Shown: piece by piece, positions 1 to 8,548 of the stretch
Layout: every line of letters starts with the position of its first letter
Position numbering within the stretch: position 1 is the first letter of the stretch
From: Actinomycetes bacterium
Lineage (GTDB): Bacteria; Actinomycetota; Thermoleophilia; Solirubrobacterales; 70-9
Direction of reading: 5' to 3'
DNA: 47,221 nucleotides
Assembly (NCBI GenBank): GCA_023436605.1
Contig: JAEZIQ010000021.1
Location: forward strand, 1 to 47,221
Made by a program: the position numbers and the translations under genes
Notes under the pieces: model-generated
The model's input: the letters and a program-made list of their open reading frames with translations, nothing else
Databases searched by the model: none
What the model was told of the DNA's origin: nothing

Positions 1-405
1 CCGACCGGACCCACCGGCCCTACCGGTCCGGTCGGCCCGGGCACCAAGCCTCCGAACAACGTCACTGCCATGTACAACGGCAAGTTCCTCTTCCTCCGGC
101 TCAAGTGTCCGGCGCGCTTCAAGCCGAAGTGTCGGGGCAACGCGGTCGCTGTGACCCGCAAGTCGCCGAAGCGGAAGCTGGCCCGGCCGATGACTTCGGC
201 TGTCAACGCAGCCCAGAAGCCCGGCAAGTGGAAGGTCGTAAAGCTTCGGGTCAAGCCGAAGTACAAGCAGCGGATCGCCAGGTACGCCAAGCGTCCCAAC
301 GTGAAGACGCTGGTCGTCCGGCAGACGATCAGGGCCAAGCGAGTCAAGCGGGGCAAGAAGCAGGTCGTCTGGCACAAGTACAAGGTCCGAACGGCCTCGA
401 AGTAG
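1..405 (+). CDS. C-terminal part of a secreted collagen-like protein (5' truncated by window edge)
   Basis: The reading frame is open from base 1 to the TAG at 403-405, so the gene starts outside the window. The first 15 or so codons give Gly-X-Y triplets (GPT, GPT, GPV, GPG). A strongly basic domain of about 110 residues follows, with a Cys pair (CPARFKPKC) and many Lys and Arg. The same order, collagen-like tract then a two-Cys C-terminal domain, recurs in the three genes at 22429-27581. This is therefore very probably the end of another member of that family. The function is unknown; an extracellular structural or adhesive role is inference. No LPXTG sorting signal or C-terminal membrane segment is visible. 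A strong terminator follows 32 bases after the stop. Confidence 0.75.
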   Translation, partial: PTGPTGPTGPVGPGTKPPNNVTAMYNGKFLFLRLKCPARFKPKCRGNAVAVTRKSPKRKLARPMTSAVNAAQKPGKWKVVKLRVKPKYKQRIARYAKRPNVKTLVVRQTIRAKRVKRGKKQVVWHKYKVRTASK

Positions 406-437
406 CTTCCGACCTACCTGAACCGAGGCAGAAAAAA

Positions 438-465
438 GGCCCGCGCTCCGTTAGGAGCGCGGGCC
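438..465. terminator. Bidirectional intrinsic terminator
   Basis: A perfect 12-bp stem (GGCCCGCGCTCC paired with its complement, loop GTTA) is preceded by six A and followed by ATTTTG. It lies between two convergent genes ending at 405 and 489. The A tract on one side and the T tract on the other make it suitable for termination on both strands. Confidence 0.9.
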
Positions 466-488
466 ATTTTGTTACAGCTTCGGCTGGA

Positions 489-1661
<1,173 letters not shown>

Positions 1662-1727
1662 TTTTCTGCCTTTCTCAGTAATTCCGCCATGTGGCTGATG
1701 CCGTGGGACCTCGCCATAATCGTAGCT

Positions 1728-1747
1728 GATTGACTTGTCAGTCAATC
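1728..1747. promoter_or_regulatory. Palindromic operator between divergent fatty-acid genes
   Basis: A perfect inverted repeat, GATTGACT - TGTC - AGTCAATC, sits between the thiolase and dehydrogenase starts. On the minus strand its TTGACT half could be a -35 box, with GATTAT 18 bases downstream (1716-1721) as -10 for the thiolase. Repressor binding would then block that promoter. The shape (8-bp arms, 4-bp spacer) resembles TetR-family operators of fatty-acid genes. Which regulator binds is not known. Confidence 0.65.
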
Positions 1748-1782
1748 TGCTGTGGATTCGATCCCAATAGGGTTTATTACCA

Positions 1783-2610
1783 ATGAGCGCAACACCGTAT
1801 GACTTTGTTGCAATTGCGGGTAGCGGGACGATCGCTACCGGGCTGGCGGCCGTCGCCACGACTTCCAGCCGCCAGGTCGTGCTGCTGGTCAGGTCGGAGG
1901 AGTCCGGCGAGCGGGCCCTCGCCGCGGTGGAAAAAGCAAGCCGGCGCATCGCCGGGGCGTCCCCCGAACGGGTCAGCACCACACTTGAAGTCTCGGACCT
2001 GGTCGAGGCCGACCTTCTGGTCGAGGCGATCGTCGAAGACCACGCCGTGAAGGTCGACCTTCTGAAGAAAGTCGCCGCAGCAGCCCATTCCGCTGACATC
2101 GCCACCACTACTTCTTCTCTGTCGATCACCGATCTCGGCAGGGACTCCGGCTGCCCGGAACGGGTCTACGGGCTTCATGTCTTCAACCCGGTGCCGAGCA
2201 TGAAGCTGGTCGAGCTGATCTTTCCGGACGCGCTCGACCAGGCGGTCGCCGAGCGCGCACACGACTGGTGCCACATGATCGAGAAGACCGCGGTCGAGGT
2301 CCCGGACACGGCGGGATTCGCGGTCAACCGGCTGCTCTTCCCCTACCTCTTCGACGCGGTCCGATACAAGGAGCGGACCGGCCTCGAAGCGGTCGGGGTT
2401 GATCAATGCATGACCCTGGGCGTTGCCCACCCGATGGGCCCCCTCGCCCTGCTCGACCTGGTCGGACTCGACGTCGCCGTGGCGATCGGCGAGGCCCTCA
2501 ACGCCGAGTCAGGCAACCCCGACCACCTCGCCCCCGAGACGGTCCAAAACCTCGTCGCCGAAGGCCACCTCGGCCGCAAGACCGGCCGGGGCTTCTACGA
2601 CTACACATAG
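1783..2610 (+). CDS. 3-hydroxyacyl-CoA dehydrogenase (short FadB2/Hbd type)
   Basis: This 275-residue protein would oxidise 3-hydroxyacyl-CoA (for example 3-hydroxybutyryl-CoA) with NAD(P)+. The N-terminal Rossmann motif is GSGTIA at residues 13-18, where the usual third Gly is Ala. The catalytic region reads SSLSI (about 111-115) and GLHVFNPVPSMKLVE with His132 and Asn135. The C-terminal domain has HPMGPLALLDLVGLD and the typical ending GRKTGRGFYDY. No hydratase domain is present, so it is the single-function form. It is divergent from the thiolase and probably shares its operator at 1728-1747; the two enzymes catalyse consecutive beta-oxidation steps. A TAGGGT hexamer lies nine bases before the ATG. 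Confidence 0.9.
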   Translation: MSATPYDFVAIAGSGTIATGLAAVATTSSRQVVLLVRSEESGERALAAVEKASRRIAGASPERVSTTLEVSDLVEADLLVEAIVEDHAVKVDLLKKVAAAAHSADIATTTSSLSITDLGRDSGCPERVYGLHVFNPVPSMKLVELIFPDALDQAVAERAHDWCHMIEKTAVEVPDTAGFAVNRLLFPYLFDAVRYKERTGLEAVGVDQCMTLGVAHPMGPLALLDLVGLDVAVAIGEALNAESGNPDHLAPETVQNLVAEGHLGRKTGRGFYDYT

Positions 2611-2613
2611 GTA

Positions 2614-2683
2614 GTCGGCGAGCTTCGCTCCGACAAACAAGTCGGGCCCGCCGGCCCACAGAGACAAGGATGGATGGGCCGGC
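2614..2683. terminator. Tandem hairpins between convergent genes
   Basis: Two stem-loops follow each other. At 2614-2634, GTCGG...AGC pairs with GCTCCGAC with a 2-nt bulge. At 2650-2683, a perfect 9-bp stem (GCCGGCCCA / TGGGCCGGC) encloses a 16-nt loop and is followed by TTGATTT on the plus strand. They separate convergent genes ending at 2610 and 2700, as expected of terminators. Confidence 0.6.
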
Positions 2684-2699
2684 TTGATTTGGTGGTGGT

Positions 2700-2978
2700 T
2701 CAGCTAAGGGTCTGGATCTTCGCGGCCAGCTCGAAGTCCTTTTCGGTCAGGCCGCCTTCGGCGTGGTTGGTGATCGCGACGGTGACCTTGTTCCATGAGA
2801 TTCCGAGGTCCGGGTGGTGATTCATCGCCTCGGCCGGTTCGACCAGCGAATCGACGAAGCGGATCGAACCGATGAAGTCCTCGAATTCAAACTCGCGCAC
2901 GATCGTCCGGCCCTCGAGGCGCCAGCCCTCAAGCTCGGCCAGCCGGTCCTGAATCTCTTTGTCTTCCAGAAGGCTCAT
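2700..2978 (-). CDS. 4a-hydroxytetrahydrobiopterin dehydratase (pterin-4-alpha-carbinolamine dehydratase)
   Basis: This is a 92-residue protein of the PCD/DCoH family, at full family length. The active-site signature NHHPDLG (His54, His55) is followed by the typical WNKVTVAITNHAEGGLTEKDFELA. The enzyme dehydrates 4a-hydroxy-tetrahydropterin for recycling of the pterin cofactor. No aromatic amino-acid hydroxylase is nearby, so its partner in this organism is unknown. A TAGCCT hexamer (2985-2990) ends six bases before the ATG on the minus strand, which suggests a leaderless mRNA and supports this start. It is divergent from the BtuF-like gene with only 34 bases between the start codons. Confidence 0.92.
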   Translation of the reverse strand: MSLLEDKEIQDRLAELEGWRLEGRTIVREFEFEDFIGSIRFVDSLVEPAEAMNHHPDLGISWNKVTVAITNHAEGGLTEKDFELAAKIQTLS

Positions 2979-3012
2979 GCCTCGAGGCTACCCCGGCTGG
3001 CATATTGGAACC

Positions 3013-3912
3013 ATGAGAATCGCCTCCCTCGTCCCCTCCTCGACCGAGATGCTCTTCGCGTTAGGTCTCGGCGACCAGGTGGTGGCTGTCACCCACGAGT
3101 GCGACTTTCCGGCCGACGCTTCGGAACGACCCCACCTCAGCGAGACGATGATCCCGGCGGGACTCTCCCCGAGCGAGATCGACGCCGAGGTGAAGCGGCT
3201 GGTCGGCCGCGGCGATCCGCTCTACCGCCTCAAAGCCGATGTGCTCGAAGCGGCCCGTCCCGACCTGATCATCGCCCAGGATGTCTGCGCCGTCTGCGCG
3301 GTCTCCTATGACGATGTGCTGGCGATCGCCGCCCGTCTGCCCGGACAGCCGACCGTCCTCAGGCAGGATCCGGTCTCTTTGGCCGAGGTTCTGGGGAACG
3401 CCGTCGAAGTGGCCGAAGCGGCAGAAGCACCGGAGCGGGGCACCGCACTGAAGGCCAAACTGCAGTCCCGGCTCGAAGCGGTGCGTGAAGCGGTCTCGGG
3501 TCTGGAAAGGCCGTCCGTGCTCGCCCTCGAGTGGCTCGACCCGCCCTTCACCGGGGGTCACTGGGTACCGGAGATGATCGAGATCGCCGGCGGACGCGAC
3601 CCGTTCGGCAAGCCGGCCCTGAAATCGGCCGAGCGCCGCTGGGAGGAGCTCGAAGCTTCAGATCCCGACCTGACGGTAGTCATGCCCTGTGGCTATGGGG
3701 AAGCGGAAGCCGCATCCCAGACCCGCCTGTATCTCGACCGCATCAACTCGACTGGAACCGGCCGGATCGTCGCCGTCGACGCCGCCGCCAGCTTCTCTCG
3801 CCCCGGACCCCGACTGGTCGACGGCGTCGAGCTCCTGGCCCACCTGCTTCATCCCGAAGCAGGAATCGACTCGTCACTCGGTCGCGAGGAGATCAGAGCG
3901 GCAGGCTGGTAA
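3013..3912 (+). CDS. BtuF/periplasmic-binding-like helical-backbone metal receptor, apparently cytosolic
   Basis: The 299-residue protein begins directly with MRIASLVPSSTEMLFALGLGDQVVAVTHECDFP. This is the opening beta strand and helix of the cobalamin / iron-siderophore binding-protein fold (PF01497 type). An upstream in-frame ATG at 2959 exists, but the 18 added residues are neither conserved in appearance nor a signal peptide. A CATATT hexamer at 3001-3006, six bases before 3013, supports the shorter start. There is no export signal or lipobox and no ABC transporter genes beside it. Related signal-less proteins are commonly annotated as cobalamin-binding proteins. The ligand is unknown. 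Its 3' end overlaps the convergent rhomboid gene by 20 bases. Confidence 0.75.
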   Translation: MRIASLVPSSTEMLFALGLGDQVVAVTHECDFPADASERPHLSETMIPAGLSPSEIDAEVKRLVGRGDPLYRLKADVLEAARPDLIIAQDVCAVCAVSYDDVLAIAARLPGQPTVLRQDPVSLAEVLGNAVEVAEAAEAPERGTALKAKLQSRLEAVREAVSGLERPSVLALEWLDPPFTGGHWVPEMIEIAGGRDPFGKPALKSAERRWEELEASDPDLTVVMPCGYGEAEAASQTRLYLDRINSTGTGRIVAVDAAASFSRPGPRLVDGVELLAHLLHPEAGIDSSLGREEIRAAGW

Positions 3913-4759
3913 GGGCGAACCGCAGCCCCGGGACCGGCTCCGAAGCCGAGATCGCGACGATGACCGAGATGACCGCGATCGCGATCATCCCGCCGTACTC
4001 GAGGAACTTCGCGTTCGAACCGAGGTAGCCTCGCTCCCCGGCGATGATCAGCATGCCGCAGAGTCCGCCGCCGATCAGGCCGCCAATGTGGCCGCCGATG
4101 CTGATCCCGCTGATCGTGAAAGTGAGCAGCAGGTTGATCCCGATGATCAGGCCGATCTCGTTTGCGATGGCGCCTAGGCCACGGCCGTAGGCGATGATGA
4201 AAGTCGCGGCAAAAAGGCCGAACACGGCGCCGGACGCGCCAACGGTGATCGCGATGTTCGAGCTGAGCAGGATCGCGCCAAGTGAGCCGGCCAGCATCGA
4301 GGCGAAGTAGACCATGAGGAAACGAACCGTGCCGATCGACGGTTCCAGGACCCGCCCGAGGAAGTACAGGGCGATCATGTTGAAGGCGATGTGCATGAAC
4401 CCGGCGTGGAGGAAGCCGGAAGTGACCAGGCGATACGACTCGCCGTCGGCGACCATCGCGCCGATCAGTCCGTAATCGTTGATCAGGTCGGAACTGGTCG
4501 AGCTGAGGCCGCCGGAGCCGGTTGCCATCTCGGCCAGGAACACGACAACGTTGATCGCGATCAGGGCCGTCGTCGCCGGGTTCCCACCGACCTGCGAGAC
4601 CGCGGCCGGCCCACTACGGACCCGGGTCTTCTCGCTCGCGCATTCGGGGCAGCGCATGCCGACCGGGGTCGTCGTCATGCAATCGGGACAGATCGGGCGA
4701 CCGCAGCTGGAACAGGAAACTCCGGTCTCGACATTTGGGTGGCGGTAACAGGTGGCCAA
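3893..4759 (-). CDS. Rhomboid intramembrane serine protease with N-terminal zinc-finger
   Basis: This 288-residue membrane protein cleaves other membrane proteins within the bilayer. Residues 4-40 hold a compact Cys/His cluster (CYRH, CSSCGRPICPDC, CPEC) of the B-box-like type often placed before rhomboids. The rhomboid core has about six or seven hydrophobic segments from residue 62. Its catalytic elements are HAGFMHIAFNM (Asn127), GASGAVFG with Ser176, and GGHIGGLIGG with His224. The start is TTG at 4759; a TAGGGT hexamer lies ten bases upstream. Substrates are unknown, and the neighbours are unrelated. Confidence 0.92.
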   Translation of the reverse strand: MATCYRHPNVETGVSCSSCGRPICPDCMTTTPVGMRCPECASEKTRVRSGPAAVSQVGGNPATTALIAINVVVFLAEMATGSGGLSSTSSDLINDYGLIGAMVADGESYRLVTSGFLHAGFMHIAFNMIALYFLGRVLEPSIGTVRFLMVYFASMLAGSLGAILLSSNIAITVGASGAVFGLFAATFIIAYGRGLGAIANEIGLIIGINLLLTFTISGISIGGHIGGLIGGGLCGMLIIAGERGYLGSNAKFLEYGGMIAIAVISVIVAISASEPVPGLRFALTSLPL

Positions 4760-4817
4760 GGTCGAGAGAACCCTACCGAGGCACCGGCCTCCGGCGTTCC
4801 TGTGAGAATGGACCCCG

Positions 4818-5369
4818 ATGGAGAGGACCGCATACGCCCGCCTTTACGCCACCGTCACCGGCGCTTTCCTGGTGCTGCTCGGGTTCGCCGGGATGCTGGT
4901 GAACACCGAGTTCAAGGTCGTGGAGCTGACCGACGATCTGCTCGGCTTCTACGCGGTCAACGGCTGGGCCAGCGTGCTGCATGTGGCGGCCGGCCTGATC
5001 GGCCTCTTCCTCGCCCGTCCCCTCCCCCGCCTCTACGCCGCCCTGACCGGAGTTCTCTTCACGGCGCTGGGCATCTGGGGCCTGGTCGCCACCAATGGGA
5101 CCTTCCTCCTTGACGCGCTCCCGGCGACCCGCTGGGTGAATCTGCTCAACCTGCTGGTCGGTCTGACCGGCCTCGCCGCCTACACGGCCAGCCGCTGGGA
5201 CCGGATCAGCGCCTGGGCTGGAGGTCTCGGGGCCCGGATCGATTCGAGGCTGGAAACGCGACGCCAGAAGCGTCGTCGCCGGAACCTCCGCAAGCGCCAG
5301 GCAGCCAGCAGCAAACGCAAGGAAGCCAGCAGCAAACGTAAAGCCCCGGCCCGCCGCGCCTCCAACTGA
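4818..5369 (+). CDS. DUF4383-type membrane protein with basic tail
   Basis: This is a 183-residue protein with four predicted membrane segments at roughly 10-30, 45-65, 70-92 and 105-125. The opening pattern (ARLYATVTGAFLVLLGFAG...), the NGWASVLHVAAGLIGL segment and the NLLNLLVGLTGL segment fit the DUF4383 family common in actinobacteria. The last 45 residues are almost entirely Lys, Arg, Ala and Ser, with a near repeat ASSKRKEASSKRKA. That tail is probably cytoplasmic and could contact nucleic acid or acidic phospholipid, which is speculation. The function is unknown. Confidence 0.7.
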   Translation: MERTAYARLYATVTGAFLVLLGFAGMLVNTEFKVVELTDDLLGFYAVNGWASVLHVAAGLIGLFLARPLPRLYAALTGVLFTALGIWGLVATNGTFLLDALPATRWVNLLNLLVGLTGLAAYTASRWDRISAWAGGLGARIDSRLETRRQKRRRRNLRKRQAASSKRKEASSKRKAPARRASN

Positions 5370-5382
5370 TCAATACCCACGG

Positions 5383-5405
5383 TTTCCCACAAATAATGTG
5401 GGAAA
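5383..5405. terminator. Hairpin between convergent genes
   Basis: A perfect 9-bp stem, TTTCCCACA / TGTGGGAAA with loop AATAA, lies between genes ending at 5369 (plus) and 5425 (minus). There is no long U tract, only the three A/T at each stem end, so termination strength is uncertain. Confidence 0.5.
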
Positions 5406-5424
5406 TCGACGGTTTTGGTTCGCT

Positions 5425-5712
5425 CTAGCCGCGGAAACGGCTGCGACGGCGGAAACCGACGAGGATCAGGGCGCCGGTGGCGACGCCGCCGGCCGCGAGA
5501 GCGGTGACCGGGCGAATCCAGTTGCGTGGGTCGCGCAGGGATTCGAGTTCGCTTTCGGTCAGCTCCTCTGCCCAGTCAGCGAGATCGGAGGCTGCGGCGT
5601 CGGTGATCGCCGAGAAGGTGTCGTGCAGGCGGTCGGACATGCGCTGCGGGGGCTCGACCGGCTTCAGCGCGTCGGCCAGGAGATTCTCGATGCGGATCTC
5701 ATCCATGCTCAA
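5425..5712 (-). CDS. Small single-pass membrane protein coupled to an ECF sigma factor
   Basis: The protein is 95 residues: an acidic, helical N-terminal 65 residues, one hydrophobic segment (about 68-86: PVTALAAGGVATGALILVGF) and a short RRRSRFRG end. The TTG at 5712 is seven bases after a GGAGGGG ribosome-binding site. The next in-frame start, ATG at 5706, is too far from it, so TTG is preferred. The gene overlaps the 3' end of the ECF sigma gene by 14 bases, implying translational coupling. That position is typical of an anti-sigma factor, but there is no HxxxCxxC zinc motif. I did not recognise the family. Confidence 0.7.
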   Translation of the reverse strand: MSMDEIRIENLLADALKPVEPPQRMSDRLHDTFSAITDAAASDLADWAEELTESELESLRDPRNWIRPVTALAAGGVATGALILVGFRRRSRFRG

Positions 5713-6265
5713 TTGGAGTCCCCTCCGCTTCGAGCAGTTCCTGAAGCTGCTTGATCGCGCGATGGATCAGCACCTTGGTCGCGCCATCGGATTTGCCCAT
5801 TGCCCGGGCGATTTCCCGGTTGTCCATACCGAGGGCGAACCGCATGACCAGCGCCTCGCGGCGGTCGTCCGGGAGTTCCTGAAGGTTCTCGATAACCGCC
5901 CTCAGCTCGGCCCGCCCCTCGACCAGGTCCTCGGTCGAGTGCCGGGCAGCCGGGGGCTCGATGCTCTCCAGCGGCGTCTGGGGCTTGCGGGAGCGGTCGC
6001 GGTGGTAGTTCGCGGCCAGATTGTGGGCGATACGGATCAGCCAGGGCCGAAGCGGCCGGCCGTCCGACTCCTGCCGGGCCCGGGCGAAGTGCCGGTAGGC
6101 CTGGAGAAAGGTCTGCTCGGTCAGGTCCTCCGCGTCGTGGTGGTTGCCGATCCGGTAGTAGGAGTACGAGTAGACGTCCTTGAGGTGATCGCGGTAGAGC
6201 TGCTCGAAGGCCCGATCGATCTCGGCCTTTGACTCCGGGGCGGGTGTGGTGCCGGGACCGGACAC
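5699..6265 (-). CDS. ECF-family RNA polymerase sigma factor
   Basis: This is a 188-residue sigma-70 family factor with region 2 (FEQLYRDHLKDVYSYSYYRIGNHHDAEDLTEQTFLQAYRHF) and region 4 (LPDDRREALVMRFALGMDNREIARAMGKSDGATKVLIHRAI). Regions 1 and 3 are absent, as in ECF factors. The GTG start at 6265 is supported by a TAAGGT -10-like hexamer at 6272-6277, exactly six bases upstream, which suggests a leaderless transcript. The overlapping small membrane gene downstream is a candidate regulator. No obvious matching target promoter was identified in the window. Confidence 0.9.
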   Translation of the reverse strand: MSGPGTTPAPESKAEIDRAFEQLYRDHLKDVYSYSYYRIGNHHDAEDLTEQTFLQAYRHFARARQESDGRPLRPWLIRIAHNLAANYHRDRSRKPQTPLESIEPPAARHSTEDLVEGRAELRAVIENLQELPDDRREALVMRFALGMDNREIARAMGKSDGATKVLIHRAIKQLQELLEAEGTPIEHG

Positions 6266-6310
6266 GACCGCACCTTATCCCGAAACCCATTGCGTTCGAT
6301 CCGGCGCACT

Positions 6311-7975
6311 TCATGCCGCCCTCCGTGAATGACCGGAGCGTCTGAGGGCCGCGACCCACTCGTCGGAACTTATCCGGCCGGTTGCCAGATCGGCAAGCCC
6401 GGTCAGGGCGTCGGCCGGGCAACCGGCGTGCGCGACCGTGGCTGCGATCTGCGGGACGGAATCGAGCGCCTCCGAGGCCTGGCCGATCGTTTCGCGGATC
6501 TGGTCGGGGGCGCTGCCCTTGCCGAGCAGCTCGCCGGCCCGGCGGTTGCGACTGCCGGAAGCCATGACGGTGGCCAGCAGGTCCCCGACCCCGGCGAGGC
6601 CGTTGAAGGTCTCGAGATCGGCCCCGTTCTTGACCGCGAAACCGACGCACTCGTCCCAGACCGCGGCGGCGGCGATCCCGGCGGCGTTCAGTCCGTGGGG
6701 CTCGGCCGCGGCGGCCGCCAGCACGGCGGCGTTCTTGGCGGCGCCGGCCATCTCGACCCCGACGACGTCGCGGGAGCGTTCGCAGACCAGTCCGGCCCGG
6801 TCGAACACGTCGCCGAGCTGGGCGCGAAGGTCGGCGTTGCCGCTGCCCAGGACCAGCGCGGCCGATCCCGAGACGGCTTCGCGGGCGTGGGCCGGCCCGC
6901 CCAGACAGGAAACTCCGCGCGAGCGGATCCGTTCGCTCACGTACTCGGAAGGAAGCTGACCCTTGGGCGCAATCAGGCCCTTGGCCAAGAGCAGCACCCC
7001 GGCCCGGCGACCGACCCTGTCCGCGACAGCGCCGACCGCCTGTGGATAAGAAGCCGAAGGCACCGCGATCACGAGCAGGTCCACCCCGCCGAGTTCGATC
7101 TGGCTCGAGGCCCGGACTTCGATCCCGTCCGGCAGCCGGACGCCCGGAAGGTACTTGGTGTTCTCGCGGGCCAGGGCCATCTCCTCGGCCTGGTCGACGG
7201 TGCGGGTACCGAGCTGGACTTCGAGTCCACCACGGGCCAGCAGTACCGCCACCGCGGTACCCCAGCTTCCGGCCCCGATTACCGCGGCCCGGCGCATCGG
7301 TGGCAGACCACCGATGTCTTCCCACTGAAGTTCGACGTTGGGCCAGATCCGGTCGGTGACCGACGCAGCGAGAGCCGGTGAAGGGTTCTCCGACTGCGGA
7401 AAGGACATCGGGCGTCCGACCCGGATGTCCACTTTGCGGGGCCGGATCTTGAAGCCACGCCGCACATGCTCGGTTCCGCTCACCGCGACCGGAAGCACCG
7501 GGGCGCCGCTCCGCAGGGCGAGTCGGCCTACTCCCCGCTTCGGCTTGCCAAGTGAGCCTTTCCTGATTCGTGTGCCCTCGGGGAAGATGCAGATCGAGCC
7601 ACCGCGTTCGAGTACCTTCTCTGCGGTTTCGATCGCCAGTTCGTCGGCTTCCCCACGACGAATCGGGAAAGCACCGACCCGGCAGAGCAGGAACCCTTGC
7701 CAGCGCTTCTCGAAAAGTTCGACCTTGGCCACGTAGTTCATCGGCTTGCCCCACGGTAGACAGGCACCGATCACGAACGGGTCGAGGAAGCTGCGGTGAT
7801 TGGCGGCGACGATCGTCGCGCCCTTGATGTGCGAATTCTGCCGGCCCTGCCGCGACAAACGGAAGTAGACGAGAAAGAACGGCTGCAGGATGATCCGGGC
7901 CAGCAGGTAGAAGCCCCGGTTCACCCCGTGCTTGCGCGTGTACTCGTGGTAGGCCTCAAGCTGCTCCTGGGTCAC
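6311..7975 (-). CDS. Fused 1-acylglycerol-3-phosphate acyltransferase (PlsC) and glycerol-3-phosphate dehydrogenase (GpsA)
   Basis: One 554-codon frame encodes two phospholipid enzymes. Residues about 1-220 form a PlsC-type acyltransferase with the NHRSFLDPF motif (His60, Asp65), FPEGTR (131-136) and a hydrophobic N-terminal stretch (24-38). Residues 227-554 form a complete NAD(P)-dependent glycerol-3-phosphate dehydrogenase. It starts MRRAAVIGAGSWGTAVAVLLA and also shows ENTKYLPG, LLLAKGL and the GAAKNAAVLAAA catalytic-lysine segment. There is no stop between the domains. An internal Met227 (7295-7297) could still allow a separate GpsA product. The GTG start lies six bases after TAGGAA (7982-7987). 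GpsA makes glycerol-3-phosphate and PlsC acylates the second position of lysophosphatidate, so the fusion joins non-consecutive steps of one pathway. Confidence 0.88.
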   Translation of the reverse strand: MTQEQLEAYHEYTRKHGVNRGFYLLARIILQPFFLVYFRLSRQGRQNSHIKGATIVAANHRSFLDPFVIGACLPWGKPMNYVAKVELFEKRWQGFLLCRVGAFPIRRGEADELAIETAEKVLERGGSICIFPEGTRIRKGSLGKPKRGVGRLALRSGAPVLPVAVSGTEHVRRGFKIRPRKVDIRVGRPMSFPQSENPSPALAASVTDRIWPNVELQWEDIGGLPPMRRAAVIGAGSWGTAVAVLLARGGLEVQLGTRTVDQAEEMALARENTKYLPGVRLPDGIEVRASSQIELGGVDLLVIAVPSASYPQAVGAVADRVGRRAGVLLLAKGLIAPKGQLPSEYVSERIRSRGVSCLGGPAHAREAVSGSAALVLGSGNADLRAQLGDVFDRAGLVCERSRDVVGVEMAGAAKNAAVLAAAAAEPHGLNAAGIAAAAVWDECVGFAVKNGADLETFNGLAGVGDLLATVMASGSRNRRAGELLGKGSAPDQIRETIGQASEALDSVPQIAATVAHAGCPADALTGLADLATGRISSDEWVAALRRSGHSRRAA

Positions 7976-8035
7976 AAGAGATTCCTACACGCCAGATCTG
8001 ACCCGGTTACATCCCGGCCCGCGTTCCAGTCGAAT

Positions 8036-8548
8036 CTATCCACGAATGCGGAGTCTTCCGCCGGCATGGGTCCACTGGGGCAATTGAGTTCCGCACGTGG
8101 GACAGGGGGCATCCATGAAGCCATCGCGAGCAATTTTCGCCCAGAAGTCTTCGTTGTCCCAGTCATAGATCATCGAACAACAGGGGCAGAGAACTTCGGC
8201 TGGCATCGGATCGTCCATCCACCTGAGATCACGGAATGGGTGATCCCCGGGCATCCAGATCCGGCGATATCCCGCTTGTGCCGCCCACACCAACAGGTGT
8301 TCCTCGGCTTCTGAAAAATAGCCTTCATTTCCTTGGGGCTGAACCGAGATCTCCCTGTCATCTTCAAGCCGATAGATGTCAAAAAGTACCGGCAGGTACT
8401 CGCCTTCTTCGACTCCTTTGGCAAGGCACTTCCGGAGTTCATCCGGCGTGACCATATTTTGGCGCCACCTCGCCACCCACAAGTGGCCCTCGAAATAAGT
8501 GGCGCGAAGATCCGGTTCCACCGGTTCGAGCCAGCCATGAGACTTCAT
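8036..8548 (-). CDS. Uncharacterised protein with C-terminal zinc ribbon
   Basis: The protein has 170 residues and I do not recognise the family. The N-terminal two thirds are rich in Trp, Glu and Asp. Near the C terminus two Cys pairs (CPCC and CPTC, about 25 residues apart) look like a zinc ribbon. ATG 8548 is six bases after GGAGAGG and shares one base with the TGA of the preceding gene (TGATG). An ATG two codons upstream is possible but sits on the ribosome-binding site. It is translationally coupled to the gene at 8548-8925 and lies in a patch of lower G+C, so it may be part of an acquired segment. Confidence 0.6.
   Translation of the reverse strand: MKSHGWLEPVEPDLRATYFEGHLWVARWRQNMVTPDELRKCLAKGVEEGEYLPVLFDIYRLEDDREISVQPQGNEGYFSEAEEHLLVWAAQAGYRRIWMPGDHPFRDLRWMDDPMPAEVLCPCCSMIYDWDNEDFWAKIARDGFMDAPCPTCGTQLPQWTHAGGRLRIRG

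Noticed and set aside
1662..2129. N-terminal extension of the thiolase
   Set aside because: The extension is antisense to the dehydrogenase gene and crosses the operator; thiolase homology starts at 1661.
7295..7297. PlsC and GpsA as two separate genes divided at Met227
   Set aside because: There is no stop codon before Met227 and no clear ribosome-binding site; the fusion is the simpler reading, though an internal start is not excluded.
5709..7754. 681-codon minus-strand frame
   Set aside because: It overlaps PlsC-GpsA and the ECF sigma gene in another frame and is full of Arg, Gly and Pro, typical of a shadow frame.
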